Positions 27,223 to 35,879 of a DNA stretch of 64,000 nucleotides are shown piece after piece. How positions within the stretch are numbered: position 1 is the stretch's first letter; each line of letters starts with the position of its first letter. The position numbers and the translations under genes were made by a program. The notes beneath the pieces are model-generated. The model had not been told where the DNA came from. It saw nothing but the letters and a program-made list of their open reading frames with translations, and did not search any database. The stretch comes from Pseudonocardia endophytica (GTDB taxonomy: Bacteria > Actinomycetota > Actinomycetes > Mycobacteriales > Pseudonocardiaceae): NCBI RefSeq assembly GCF_004339565.1, contig NZ_SMFZ01000002.1, forward strand, positions 3,472,001 through 3,536,000, given 5' to 3'.

Positions 27223-28029
27223 TCAGGCGGGGCGGCCGTCGGCCTCGATCGTGATGCCGGTGGACTCGCCGTCGGTGAAGCTCAGCAGCCCGGCGATCCG
27301 TGACGACTCCGGAAGCGGGTCCGGGTAGCTCCAGGCCGCGTCCGGGATCTCGGTGCCGTCCGGCAGGTCCAGGTTCCAGTACGACGACTCGCCCTTGTAC
27401 GGGCAGCGCATCCGCGTCGTGCTGGGGCGCAACGGGACCCGGACGTCCTCGGGTGCGAGGTACCAGCGGTTCCTCAGCCCGGTCTCGGACAGCACCACCG
27501 GCGCCTCCGACGAGGCGAGCACGGTGTCCCCGTGCTTCACGACGACGTGGCGGCGCGTCGGGCGCACGTCGATCCGCGTGTAGGGGTCGGTGAGGTGGGC
27601 GAAGACCTGCTCGTCCTCGTCGTACCAGGCGTCCGCGGAGTTCCAGTACAGCGCCGAGTACCCGCGCAACCACTGCGCGTCCGGCGTGGGCTCCGGGTAG
27701 GTCCAGACGGCGTTGTCCGCGACCCGGTCGCCGACCTGCAGCGAGCGGTACGTCGCGTCGCCCTTGAAGGGGCAGTGCGTGGTGTGGTCGGTGTCGACCA
27801 GCGCGGACGCGTCCAGATCCGATGTCGGGACGTACAGGACCGGCAGCAGGTTCGACTCGTGGACGAGCTGCCCCTCGGTCGTGTCGAGCACGGTGCGCCC
27901 GGCGAACTCGGCGCGCACCCGGCGCGGGAACGGGTGCATCAGCAGCTTGTGCGCCGGTCCGTCGATCACATAGTTGACGGTCTTCGGCGCGTACGGGGAC
28001 AGCGGTCCGTCGGTGCGGGTGAGGCCCAT
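27223..28029 (-). CDS. Tandem DUF427 protein
   Basis: 268 residues holding two copies of the DUF427 fold. Copy one: RVRAEFAGRTVLDTTEG to THCPFKGDATYRSLQVGD with VWTYPEPTPDAQWLRGY; copy two: RHVVVKHGDTVLASSEAP to MRCPYKGESSYWNLDLPDG with AWSYPDPLPESSRIAGLLSF. The paired C-P-[FY]-K-G-[DE] motifs are the family signature. Function is not established. ATG at 28029, 45 bp downstream of the asnB stop on the same strand. Confidence 0.9.
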   Translation of the reverse strand: MGLTRTDGPLSPYAPKTVNYVIDGPAHKLLMHPFPRRVRAEFAGRTVLDTTEGQLVHESNLLPVLYVPTSDLDASALVDTDHTTHCPFKGDATYRSLQVGDRVADNAVWTYPEPTPDAQWLRGYSALYWNSADAWYDEDEQVFAHLTDPYTRIDVRPTRRHVVVKHGDTVLASSEAPVVLSETGLRNRWYLAPEDVRVPLRPSTTRMRCPYKGESSYWNLDLPDGTEIPDAAWSYPDPLPESSRIAGLLSFTDGESTGITIEADGRPA

Positions 28030-28074
28030 GTCACGGCCAACGCGGACCCCACCCGCACCGATTCCCGGGAACGA

Positions 28075-29970
28075 TCAGACGTTGAGCTCCACCTGGTAGT
28101 CGGCCAACCAGGCGTCCAGGTCGATGATCCGCTCCAGCTGCATCCGCTTGCCGATGTTGTTCTGCTCGTGGCTGGACGCCGAGTCCAGACGCTCGCGGAC
28201 CGCGTTCATGTCGACGAGCGGGGCCACCGGGGCGTCCTCGCCCTTCGACAGGATCTGGGTGACCCTGTCGCGCAACGACTTCTCGTAGCCCTCGTCCTGG
28301 GTGGACGGGTACGGGCTCTTCACGCGGTTGACCACCGACTCCGGCAGCAGGTCCTTCGTCGCGTGCCGCAGCAGCGACTTCTCCCGGCCGTCGAACGTCT
28401 TGTGCGCCCACGGCGTGCCGAACACGTACTCGACGAGCCGGTGGTCGCAGAACGGCACCCGCACCTCGAGCCCGACGGCCATGCTCATCCGGTCCTTGCG
28501 GTCGAGCAGGTTCGGCAGGAACCGGGTCAGGTACAGGTAACAGATCTCGCGCATCCGGCGCTCGTGCGGATCCTTCGCCGCCGGACCGGTCAGCTCCGGC
28601 ACCTCGGAGAGTGCCGTGCGGTACTGGTCGTCGACGTAGCCGGCGACGTCGAGCTTCTCGAACAGGGTCCGGTTGAACAGCCCCGGGTCCGTGGCGTCGT
28701 GGTTCATCATGCGCCCGGCCAGCCACGGGAACGTGTCCGCGGCGACTGTGTCCTGGTCGTGGAAGTCGCGGTAGCCGCCGAACACCTCGTCCGCCGACTC
28801 ACCGGACAGCGCGACCGTCGACTCCTCGCGCACGGCTTTGAACAGCAGGTACAGCGACGTGTCCATGTCACCGATGCCGGCGGGCAGGTCCCGTGCGTAC
28901 AGGGCGGCGGCCCGCACCGCCGGGTCCATCATGTCCTCGGTGTGCAGCAGGATGTCCCGGTGGTCGGTGCCGACGAACTCGGCGACCTCGTGCACGTACG
29001 GCGTGTCCGGCGTGCCGCGGACGTCGTCGGCCTGGAAGTTCTCCGCGTAGCCCGCGAAGTCGACGGCGAACGAGCGGACCTTCCCGCGGCCCTCGTCGCG
29101 CAGGTGGTTCGCGGCCATCGCGGTCAGCGCCGACGAGTCGAGCCCGCCGGAGAGCAGCGTGCACAGCGGCACGTCCGCGATCAGCTGGCGTTTGGCCGTG
29201 TCGTCGAGCAGGTCACGCACGTGCTGCACGGTCGTCGGGACGTCGTCGGTGTGCCCGGTGTCCTCGAGCTGCCAGTAGCGCTCCTCGCGGACGCCCTGGC
29301 GCGAGATCCGCACGACGAAGCCCGGCGGGACCTCGCGCATGCCGCGGAACACGGCGTTCGACGGGTCGTGCACCCAGGCCAGCGCGCGGCGCAGACCGTC
29401 CATGTCGACGACGCGTTCGGCCTCCGCGTTCGCCAGGATCGCCTTCGGCTCGGAGCCGAACAGCACACCGTGCGGGGTGGGGTAGTAGTAGAGCGGCTTG
29501 ACGCCGAGCCGGTCGCGGACCAGCACCAGCTCCTCGGTCGCGGTGTCCCACAGGGCGTAGGCGAACATCCCGTTCAGCCGGCGCGCGACGTCGCGCGGGT
29601 CGCTCCGGCCCCACTCGCGGTGCCCGCGCAGCACCACCTCGGTGTCGCTGGCCGTGCGGAACCGGTGGCCGGCCGACTCGAGCTCGGCGCGGAGCTCCCG
29701 GAAGTTGTATGTCTCACCGCTGTAGACCATGTGCAGCGTGGAGCCCCCCGCCGCGGCACCGTCGTCGTCGAGGGACATCGGCTGTCGCCCGCCCTCGATG
29801 TCGATCACGGCGAGGCGCCGGTGGCAGAGCGCCGCGGGGCCGCCGGTCCAGATTCCCTCCTGGTCAGGGCCACGGCAGCTCATCGTCTGGTTCATCGCGG
29901 CGAGTGTCCTGGCGTGCTCGTCGGAGCCCAGGTCGTGCCGGTAGTCGATCCAGCCGCAGATTCCACACAC
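28075..29970 (-). CDS. asnB: Asparagine synthase (glutamine-hydrolysing)
   Basis: 631 residues. GTG start at 29970 gives V-C-G-I-C-G, placing the class II amidotransferase nucleophile Cys at position 2 after Met removal. The glutaminase domain (1-220) shows CRGPDQEG and RLAVIDIEGG; the synthetase domain has the PP-loop LLSGGLDSSALTA near residue 268 and SGESADEVFGGY. It makes asparagine from aspartate, glutamine and ATP, or in some actinomycetes amidates other targets. GGGAGG lies about 11 bases upstream. The divergent MarR-type gene and a palindrome lie just upstream and may control it. Confidence 0.93.
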   Translation of the reverse strand: MCGICGWIDYRHDLGSDEHARTLAAMNQTMSCRGPDQEGIWTGGPAALCHRRLAVIDIEGGRQPMSLDDDGAAAGGSTLHMVYSGETYNFRELRAELESAGHRFRTASDTEVVLRGHREWGRSDPRDVARRLNGMFAYALWDTATEELVLVRDRLGVKPLYYYPTPHGVLFGSEPKAILANAEAERVVDMDGLRRALAWVHDPSNAVFRGMREVPPGFVVRISRQGVREERYWQLEDTGHTDDVPTTVQHVRDLLDDTAKRQLIADVPLCTLLSGGLDSSALTAMAANHLRDEGRGKVRSFAVDFAGYAENFQADDVRGTPDTPYVHEVAEFVGTDHRDILLHTEDMMDPAVRAAALYARDLPAGIGDMDTSLYLLFKAVREESTVALSGESADEVFGGYRDFHDQDTVAADTFPWLAGRMMNHDATDPGLFNRTLFEKLDVAGYVDDQYRTALSEVPELTGPAAKDPHERRMREICYLYLTRFLPNLLDRKDRMSMAVGLEVRVPFCDHRLVEYVFGTPWAHKTFDGREKSLLRHATKDLLPESVVNRVKSPYPSTQDEGYEKSLRDRVTQILSKGEDAPVAPLVDMNAVRERLDSASSHEQNNIGKRMQLERIIDLDAWLADYQVELNV

Positions 29971-30019
29971 AGGGCGGAAGCCTCCCTCGTTTGTTAACGG
30001 GTCGTAACGGCATTCCACC

Positions 30020-30033
30020 TTGCAACGTTGCAA
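30020..30033. promoter_or_regulatory. Palindromic operator between asnB and marR
   Basis: TTGCAACGTTGCAA, a perfect 14-bp palindrome, followed at 30035-30041 by a further half-like CGCAACG. It lies 50 bp from the asnB start and 26 bp before the MarR start, a natural site for autoregulation by the divergent MarR protein. Confidence 0.6.
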
Positions 30034-30058
30034 CTCGCAACGCGTGTACTCTTCGGGC

Positions 30059-30574
30059 ATGGGAGAACGTCCGGAACGTCCGATTAGCGCGCACACGACC
30101 TCGGGAGGGGCCGCCACGGCGACGCGTGCGGATCCCGACGACTCCCTGCACAGCCTGGAGAAGCAGATCACCCTGCTCGTCCGGCGCACCATGGAGTCGG
30201 TCTGGTCACACGGCTACGGCCCGAACGACGCCGTGGACCGGTACACGTACCCGGTGCTGATGCTGCTCGACGAGGAGGGGCCGCACTCGCTGACCTCGTT
30301 GACGTTCAAGCTCGGCGTCAGCAAGCCGACGGCCAGCAGGCAGGTGTCCCGGCTCGCGAGGGCCGGCCTGGTCGCGGTGTCGCCGCACGAGCGTGATCCG
30401 CGCTCGGTCAGCGTCTCCCTGACCGGGGCGGGTGCCGCCGCACGCGACGAGGTGCGCACCGCACGCCTCACCCCGCTGCGCGAGGTGATGGACCACTGGC
30501 CGGACGCCGACCGCGAGGCGCTGGCCGGCCTGCTGGACCGCTTCAACACCGACCTGGAGCTGTTCGTGCGCTGA
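30059..30574 (+). CDS. MarR family transcriptional regulator, divergent from asnB
   Basis: 171 residues. Winged-helix region: YPVLMLLDEEGPHSLTSLTF, then VSKPTASRQVSRLARAGLVA and the wing DPRSVSVSLTGAG. The N-terminal 30 residues are a disordered Ser/Thr/Ala stretch. ATG at 30059; TACTCT about 7 bases upstream looks like a -10 box for a leaderless transcript. A 14-bp perfect palindrome separates it from asnB, so it probably regulates itself and asnB. Confidence 0.88.
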   Translation: MGERPERPISAHTTSGGAATATRADPDDSLHSLEKQITLLVRRTMESVWSHGYGPNDAVDRYTYPVLMLLDEEGPHSLTSLTFKLGVSKPTASRQVSRLARAGLVAVSPHERDPRSVSVSLTGAGAAARDEVRTARLTPLREVMDHWPDADREALAGLLDRFNTDLELFVR

Positions 30575-30669
30575 CCACCCGCGCCGGAGTTGTCCGCGGT
30601 GTCCGCGCCCGTCACCACGCGCCGTGATGCCATAGTGGGGATTCCGACTGCGGAGGGGGTCAGGGGAGC

Positions 30670-32643
30670 GTGGACGCGCTGGTGGCGCTCGTCGCCGGGC
30701 TGCTCGACGGCCTGCGCGGCGTCGTGCCCGCCGATCTGTGCCCCGGACCGTGGGCGTGGTCGGTCACGGCGCTCGGCGTGCTGGTCGGCCTGTTGCCGAC
30801 GGCCGCGGCGGTGGCCGTCGCGGTGCTCCGCCGCCGGATCGGTTCGACGTACGGGACGTCGGCGTCCGTGCTCGTCTGTGGGCTCGGCGTGCTCGGCGCG
30901 GGCCTGCTGCCGCTGCTCGCGTTCATGGCCGCGGGCCGGGTGTTCTCCTCGGCGACCGAGGGCCAGCCCGTCCCGGGACTGAGCGCGGCCACCACCCGCA
31001 CGATCCGGACGTCGGTGTGCGAGGTCGTCGGCACCCAGAGCCGCTACCTCGGCTCCGGCACGGTCGCCCAGTCGATCGGCGGCGACGCCGTGCAGTCGGT
31101 GATCGCGGTCGTGCTGCTCGGGGTGGTGCCGCTGGTGGCGGTCCTGCTGGTCGCCGTGCAGGCCCGGACGGCGCTGCGTCGGGGACCGCGCTGGCCGGCC
31201 AAGTTCTTCTGGATCCCGCTGTTCGCCCTGATCGTGCTGACGGCCGGTGTACCGAAGGGGACGGCGGAGCACCTGTGGGCGGGGATCCTCGTCGCGAGTG
31301 TCGTCGGCGTGGTGGTCACGCTACTGGTGCCACCGCCGTCGCGCGCCGCGCTGGCCGCGGCGGAACGGCGCTCGTTGCCGGCCCCGCCGTCCGGTCACGC
31401 CCCGGTGCCGACCGGGTCCCGACGTCCTCCGCAGGCCTCCGGAGCAGCGGCCGGCGCGGCCGCCGAGGGGACCGTGGCCGACCGTCTCGCCCGCCGGTTC
31501 GCCCAGCGCAGCCCGGAGAACCCGGTCGAGTTCGGCGGCGTCGCGCCGGGGCCCGGGAGCAACGGCGCAGGCGGAGCGTCCGGACGGGCGCCGAACGGAT
31601 GGTCCGGCGCGGCCCCCGCTCCGCCGCTGCCGCCGGGACCGGCACGCACCGGCCCACCGCCCGTCCCGTCCGGCGGGTTCCGGCCGCCGAGCGGGCAGTT
31701 CCCGCCGGGGCCGCCCACCGGCCCGCCACCGCGACCGACGCTCGTCGCACCGGCACCCGGGATGCGGCCCCCCGGCACCGGCGCCGTGCGCGGGCCCCGC
31801 TTCCGCCTGATCCGCCGCCTCGGCGCCGGCGGGTTCGGACGGGTGTGGCTCGCCCACGACGCGAAGCTCGGGCACACCGTCGCGGTGAAGTCGGCGCACG
31901 CCCCGGACGCCGAGACCGAGGAGCGGATCCGTCGCGAGGCGGCCGCACTCGGCGGCATGACCCACCCGGCGTGCGTGCGGATCTTCGACCTGCTCCCCGC
32001 CTCGTCGGATCCCGGGCTCGTCGGGATGGAGGGGCTGGTCATCGTCATGGAGTTCGTCGACGGCGTCTCGCTCGGCCAGCTCGTCGCCGACCGTGGGGTC
32101 CTCGACGACGTGTCCGCCGCCCGGGTCTGGACCGGCGTGGCCGGCGCGCTCGACGACGCGCACCGCAGCGGCGTGCTGCACCGCGACATCAAGCCGGGCA
32201 ACATCGTCGTGGACCCGAACGGCTCGCCCCACCTGATCGACTTCGGGATCGCCCGCAAGCAGGGCGACTCCACGCTGACCCAGGCGGGGTTCGTCCTCGG
32301 CACCCCCGACTACCTCGCGCCCGAGGCAGCGGCGGGCCAGCCGGCGACGCCGGCGTCCGACGGGTGGCAGCTGGCGGCGGCCGTGTCGTTCGCGCTGAGC
32401 GGGCACGCCCCCCGCGGCGAGAGCCAGGACGCGGTGGCCGGTCTGCGGGCCGCCGCGTCCGGCGCGAAGCTCACCCACCTGCCGACCCGCACCGCGCACC
32501 TGAGCCTGCTCAAGGCGGCGCTGCGCACCGAGCCGGCGCGACGGCCGAGCCTGGACCAGGTGCAGCGCAAGCTCGACGACTGGCTGCGCAAGCAGGGCGC
32601 CCGGATCGACGGGCCGGTCACGGCGATGTTCGACCGGCTCTGA
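30670..32643 (+). CDS. Ser/Thr protein kinase with N-terminal multi-helix membrane domain
   Basis: 657 residues in the inverted layout: about four hydrophobic segments in residues 1-220 (VTALGVLVGLLPTAAAVAVA, VLGAGLLPLLAFMAA, VIAVVLLGVVPLVAVLLVAV, LWAGILVASVVGVVVTLLV), a Pro/Gly-rich linker, then a C-terminal kinase domain from about 378: LGAGGFGRVW, VAVKSAH, HRDIKPGNIV, IDFGIAR. Most actinobacterial kinases have the kinase first, so here the membrane part may sense or anchor from the N-terminal side. GTG at 30670 with GGGGAG upstream. A DUF4232 lipoprotein gene follows 79 bp later. Confidence 0.9.
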   Translation: MDALVALVAGLLDGLRGVVPADLCPGPWAWSVTALGVLVGLLPTAAAVAVAVLRRRIGSTYGTSASVLVCGLGVLGAGLLPLLAFMAAGRVFSSATEGQPVPGLSAATTRTIRTSVCEVVGTQSRYLGSGTVAQSIGGDAVQSVIAVVLLGVVPLVAVLLVAVQARTALRRGPRWPAKFFWIPLFALIVLTAGVPKGTAEHLWAGILVASVVGVVVTLLVPPPSRAALAAAERRSLPAPPSGHAPVPTGSRRPPQASGAAAGAAAEGTVADRLARRFAQRSPENPVEFGGVAPGPGSNGAGGASGRAPNGWSGAAPAPPLPPGPARTGPPPVPSGGFRPPSGQFPPGPPTGPPPRPTLVAPAPGMRPPGTGAVRGPRFRLIRRLGAGGFGRVWLAHDAKLGHTVAVKSAHAPDAETEERIRREAAALGGMTHPACVRIFDLLPASSDPGLVGMEGLVIVMEFVDGVSLGQLVADRGVLDDVSAARVWTGVAGALDDAHRSGVLHRDIKPGNIVVDPNGSPHLIDFGIARKQGDSTLTQAGFVLGTPDYLAPEAAAGQPATPASDGWQLAAAVSFALSGHAPRGESQDAVAGLRAAASGAKLTHLPTRTAHLSLLKAALRTEPARRPSLDQVQRKLDDWLRKQGARIDGPVTAMFDRL

Positions 32644-32722
32644 CCCGCCTGCTGGTGCCCAGCCGAGCGGTGCCCGACGACCTGTCCGCGAGCCCATGAT
32701 CCCCGCGCGACACACTGGCGGC

Positions 32723-33331
32723 ATGCGCCGTCCCGCCGCCCTCGCAGCGCTGACGGCCTGCCTCCTGGCGGGCGTCCTGGCGGGCGCGACGGGGTGCGGC
32801 GCGGGTGACGAGCTGCGCGGGGCGCTGTCGAACGCACCGGCCCCACCGCCGGTGGCGGTCTCGGCGACACCCGGGCCGCCGTCGTCAGACGATGCGGGAG
32901 GTCCGGCCGGTCCGTGCACCGGCGACCGCCTTGCCGTCTCGCTGGGCCCGACGAGCGGGACCGGTGACTCCGTCACCCAGGACCTGATCCTGCAGAACGC
33001 CGGCACCGCCGCGTGCGTGGTGCGCGGCTTCCCGTCCGTGGTCCCCGTCGCAGGCAACGAGGGCACGCAGGTCGGCGACCCGGCGCTGCCGGTCGGGCCC
33101 CGCGGCGCGGCGGTCCGGCTGGAACCGCGCGCGGCCGCCGTCGTGCCGTTCGACGTGCGCGACGCCGGCAGCTACGACGCAGCGGAGTGCCGCCCGCAGG
33201 ACGTGCGGGGCCTGCGGATCCTGCCGCCCGGCGGCAGCGGCCCGGTGTTCGTGCCCCGGGAGGGCACCGCGTGCTCGGCGACCCGTCTGAACCCGCCGTG
33301 GGCGACGGTCGGCACGGCCGTCGCCCGCTGA
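32723..33331 (+). CDS. DUF4232 lipoprotein (second copy)
   Basis: 202 residues from ATG 32723. Signal MRRPAALAALTACLLAGVL leads to a lipobox-like GATGC near residue 25. The DUF4232 domain has TQDLILQNAGTAACVVRGFP and SYDAAECRPQDVRGLRILPP, matching the copy at 16489-17172. An upstream ATG at 32696 would add nine residues before the signal. It lies directly downstream of the membrane kinase, which could make it a surface partner of that kinase; that is inference. Confidence 0.85.
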   Translation: MRRPAALAALTACLLAGVLAGATGCGAGDELRGALSNAPAPPPVAVSATPGPPSSDDAGGPAGPCTGDRLAVSLGPTSGTGDSVTQDLILQNAGTAACVVRGFPSVVPVAGNEGTQVGDPALPVGPRGAAVRLEPRAAAVVPFDVRDAGSYDAAECRPQDVRGLRILPPGGSGPVFVPREGTACSATRLNPPWATVGTAVAR

Positions 33332-33337
33332 CGGACG

Positions 33338-33570
33338 TCCCGGACTCCGCTGACCGGCTTCCCGGACTCCGCTGACCGGCATCTCGGACTCCGCTGGCCG
33401 GCGTCCCGGACTCCGCTGGCCGGCGTCCCGGACTCCGCTGACCGGCTTCCCGGACTCCGCTGGCCGGCATCTCGGACTCCGCTGGCCGGCGTCCCGGACT
33501 CCGCTGGCCGGCGTCCCGGACTCCGCTGGCCGGCGTCCCGGACTCCGCTGACCGACTTCCCGGACTGCCG
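33338..33570. repeat. 22-bp tandem repeat array, ten full units plus a partial one
   Basis: The core GGACTCCGCTG recurs with exact 22-bp spacing at 33342, 33364, 33386, 33408, 33430, 33452, 33474, 33496, 33518 and 33540, with a degenerate unit at 33562. Two variable spots per unit (GAC or GGC; CTT, ATC or CGT) give an order in which units 1-4 and 5-8 are nearly identical, so an 88-bp block seems to have been duplicated. 22 is not a multiple of 3, and all three frames on either strand are shifted, so it is not a coding repeat. It starts 7 bases after the DUF4232 stop. Confidence 0.95.
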
Positions 33571-33898
33571 TGGTGCGGCGACGGGGCGGCCGCCCCTGGT
33601 CGCCATGGCGTGCTCCGCGGCCGGTCGAGGTCGCCGGACCGTCGGCAACGCGGCGCCTACACGGTGGTCGTGACCGCGTTCGGCGAGTTGGACGTCCTCG
33701 CGCGCGGGCGCTCGCCTGCGGTCCGGGCGCAGATCCCCCCGGTTCAACGGCGTCGCTCCGGGCACGGCACACGGCATCCGGAACGACCGCACGACCCGGC
33801 TCGGGCGACTGCGGTCGGTGCTCGCCTGACGACGGGCTGTCCGTCCCGTCCTCCGGTGCCCTACTCTGAACGGCGTAGCGCGCACGGGAGGGGTGGCG
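33571..33898. other. Intergenic stretch without a recognisable gene
   Basis: From the end of the 22-bp array to the first membrane-anchored protein gene no frame has family-like composition. A ribosome site GGGAGGGG at 33886-33893 and a possible -10 box TACTCT near 33862 belong to the next gene. Confidence 0.6.
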
Positions 33899-34477
33899 AT
33901 GCCGGGACGGCACCGATTCGCCGGCGAGGACCGGACGATCCGGCCGCTGCTCGCGGCCGTCGTCCCGGTCGTCGCCGTGGTGGGCATGACGGTCGCCGCG
34001 TTCATGGGCGGTGTGTCACCCGCGACGTCCACGGCGCGCATCGAGGTGCCCCGCTTCGGCATCGGGCCGGACGGGGCCCCGACGTCGGCCCCGGGCGTGA
34101 CGACGGCGGCGCTGCCCTCCGCACTGCCCGAGGCCACACCGATGATCATGAACGTCTCGGCGTCCGGCAGCTCGGCCGTGCAGCGCATCAAGGACGAGCG
34201 TGCCGAGGCGGCGCGGCGCGCGGAGCAGCAGCGCCAGGCCCGCGCCGCGGCCGCCGAGGCGGCCCGTCAACGGGAGGTGGCCGACGCGGCGCAGAGGGCT
34301 CGTGCCGCCCAGGAGGCCCGGGACCGGGCGTCCGTCGCGCCCCCGGCGACACCGGTGCCGACCACCGCCCCCGCCCCCGCCCCGAAGCCGAGCCCCAGCC
34401 GCACCCCGGCCCCGAGCACGACGCCGAGCACCCCGCGCGGGCTGCTCGACTCGCTCCTGGGTGGCCGGAACAACTGA
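33899..34477 (+). CDS. Membrane-anchored coiled-coil protein of unknown family, paralogue 1
   Basis: 192 residues. Basic N-terminus with Gly-Arg-His-Arg, one hydrophobic segment LLAAVVPVVAVVGMTVAAFM (signal anchor), the motif RFGIGPDG, a long Ala/Arg/Glu/Gln coiled coil (about residues 95-145) and a Pro/Thr/Ser-rich tail ending LLDSLLGGRNN. It shares the N-terminal layout and GIGPD with the protein at 35880-36494 but lacks the C-terminal DPWIDGQLL motif. ATG 33899 is 5 bases after GGGAGGGG; an in-frame GTG lies at 33893. Function unknown. Confidence 0.7.
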   Translation: MPGRHRFAGEDRTIRPLLAAVVPVVAVVGMTVAAFMGGVSPATSTARIEVPRFGIGPDGAPTSAPGVTTAALPSALPEATPMIMNVSASGSSAVQRIKDERAEAARRAEQQRQARAAAAEAARQREVADAAQRARAAQEARDRASVAPPATPVPTTAPAPAPKPSPSRTPAPSTTPSTPRGLLDSLLGGRNN

Positions 34478-34504
34478 GGCACCCAGGTGGGCGCCTCCGG
34501 CCCG

Positions 34505-35175
34505 CGCGCTGATCCGGTAGACGCACGCTGATCCGGCGGGTGCACGCTAATCCGGAGTTCGCGCGTGTCCGGGCGGACGCGTTCTCCTGACTGCAGCGCG
34601 TTGTCCGGATCACGACGCGAACCGGTCGGACCGAGCCCGGCTCGCGCGCTGATCCGGCGCGTGCACGCTGATCCGGAGCTCGCGCGTGTCCGGGCGGACG
34701 CGTTCTCCTGACCGCAGCGCGTTGTCCGGATCACGGCGCGGACAGGTCGCGCCGCGGCCGGCTCGTGCGCTGATCCGGTCCGCGCGTCGGTCCGGCCGTC
34801 GTGCGCTGACCCGGTCGCGCGCTGATCCAGTACACGCACGCTGATCGGGACTTCGCGCGCGTCCGGGCGGACGCGTTCTCCCGACCGCCGCGCGTTGTCC
34901 GGATCACGGCGCGGACCGATCGCGCCGAGTCCGGCTCGCGCGCTGATCCGGTCCGTGCGTTCCTGCGGACGAGCCGAACCCGGTCCGCGGGTCGGTCCGG
35001 CCGTTGTGCGCTGACCCGGTCGCGCGCTGATCCAGTCGCGCGCTGATCCAGTCGCGCGCTGATCCGGTACACGCACGCTGATCCGGAGTTCGCGCGTGTC
35101 CGGGCGGACGCGTTCTCCCGACCGCAACGCGTTCTCCGGATCACGACGCGGACCGGTCGCGCCGCAGCCCGGCAC
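34505..35175. repeat. Complex intergenic repeat region with four conserved ~85-100-bp blocks
   Basis: Four copies of a conserved block begin near 34553, 34674, 34847 and 35084; each starts GGAGTTCGCGCG (or a variant), contains the small dyad GTCCGGGCGGAC followed by GCGTTCTCC, and ends with TCCGGATCACG and GGACCGGTCGCGCC. Between blocks, the word GCTGATCC or a one-base variant recurs about 14 times from 34508 to 35077, mostly at 16- or 19-bp steps. Block-to-block distance grows from about 121 to 236 bp through extra small repeats. The region lies between paralogues 1 and 2 of the membrane-anchored protein family. Confidence 0.9.
35021..35068. repeat. Nested 16-bp tandem repeat, three units
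   Basis: CGCGCGCTGATCCAGT occurs twice exactly and a third time with GG in place of AG, head to tail at 35021, 35037 and 35053. It is the clearest local expansion inside the larger repeat region. Confidence 0.9.
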
Positions 35176-35292
35176 TGCGACCGTGTGGTGGGGCAGATGC
35201 GCCCGGTCGGTGGATAGGCGTCACCTGCTTTCGGTCGCATAGTCGTCGCATCGGATCCGGCGGTGGATCCCCGGCGCGAGGACGGGATGGCG

Positions 35293-35802
35293 ATGGGCGG
35301 ACGGCACCGGTACCGGGCGCGTGACCGGCGCGTGCGGCGCCTGCTCATGGCGACCGTCCCGGTGATCGCCGCGGCGGGTCTCACGGCCGCCGTCGTGCTC
35401 GGCGGTGGGGCGTTCGCGACCCCGAGGGTGAGCTCGGGATCCCCGGCGGCTGCGGCACCGATCTCGGCGGGCGCCACCGGAGGCACGGTGCCGACCTGGC
35501 TCCGGGACGCCGCCGGACCAGGACCGCTCGCCGGCGTTGCCGGGGACGCGGCGGGAGCTGCCCGGCAGCTCCGCGACGAGCGCGCCCAGGCCGAACAGGA
35601 GCGCCAGAAGCAACAGGAGGCGCACCAGGACCGATCGGCGGGTGCCGGCGTCTGCGATCTCGACGGCCCTCCACGTTTCGACGACCCGGCCCATCCGGAC
35701 GAGATCACCAACCGGGACTGCGGGTACGTCGACGGCCGGGGCCGGGAACGCTCGCACGACCCGTGGATCGACGGCCAGCTGCTCTCCTCCTACGGGGAGT
35801 GA
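35293..35802 (+). CDS. Membrane-anchored coiled-coil protein, paralogue 2
   Basis: 169 residues from ATG 35293 (ATG 35287 is also in frame). GGRHRYRARDRR precedes a hydrophobic segment (LLMATVPVIAAAGLTAAVVL), a Gly/Ala/Pro linker, a charged helix RQLRDERAQAEQERQKQQEA, and a conserved C-terminal domain with CDLDGPPRF, NRDCGYVDGRGRERS and DPWIDGQLLSSYGE. The last motif is almost identical to the end of the protein at 35880-36494, so these are tandem paralogues. Two cysteines in the C-terminal domain could form a disulfide outside the cell. Function unknown. Confidence 0.75.
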   Translation: MGGRHRYRARDRRVRRLLMATVPVIAAAGLTAAVVLGGGAFATPRVSSGSPAAAAPISAGATGGTVPTWLRDAAGPGPLAGVAGDAAGAARQLRDERAQAEQERQKQQEAHQDRSAGAGVCDLDGPPRFDDPAHPDEITNRDCGYVDGRGRERSHDPWIDGQLLSSYGE

Positions 35803-35879
35803 CCTCGCCGGGAAAGTCGCCACCGTCCGTGTTTGGATTTTCGGCCCCCGGGGCACAAAGGATCCGGGAGGCGATGACG

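Noticed and set aside
32973..34191. Minus-strand frames encoding a repeated SGVRDAGQRSPG-like peptide
   Set aside because: They arise because 22 bp times three gives 66 bp, so the array reads as a 22-residue repeat in any open frame. No ribosome site, and one overlaps a DUF4232 gene antisense.
33338..35175. CRISPR array
   Set aside because: There are no unique spacers of regular length between the repeats, and no cas genes in the window.
34267..35711. Minus-strand frames reading through the complex repeats with RENASARTRA-like repeats
   Set aside because: Repeat-derived, with biased Arg/Ser/Ala composition, overlapping real plus-strand genes.
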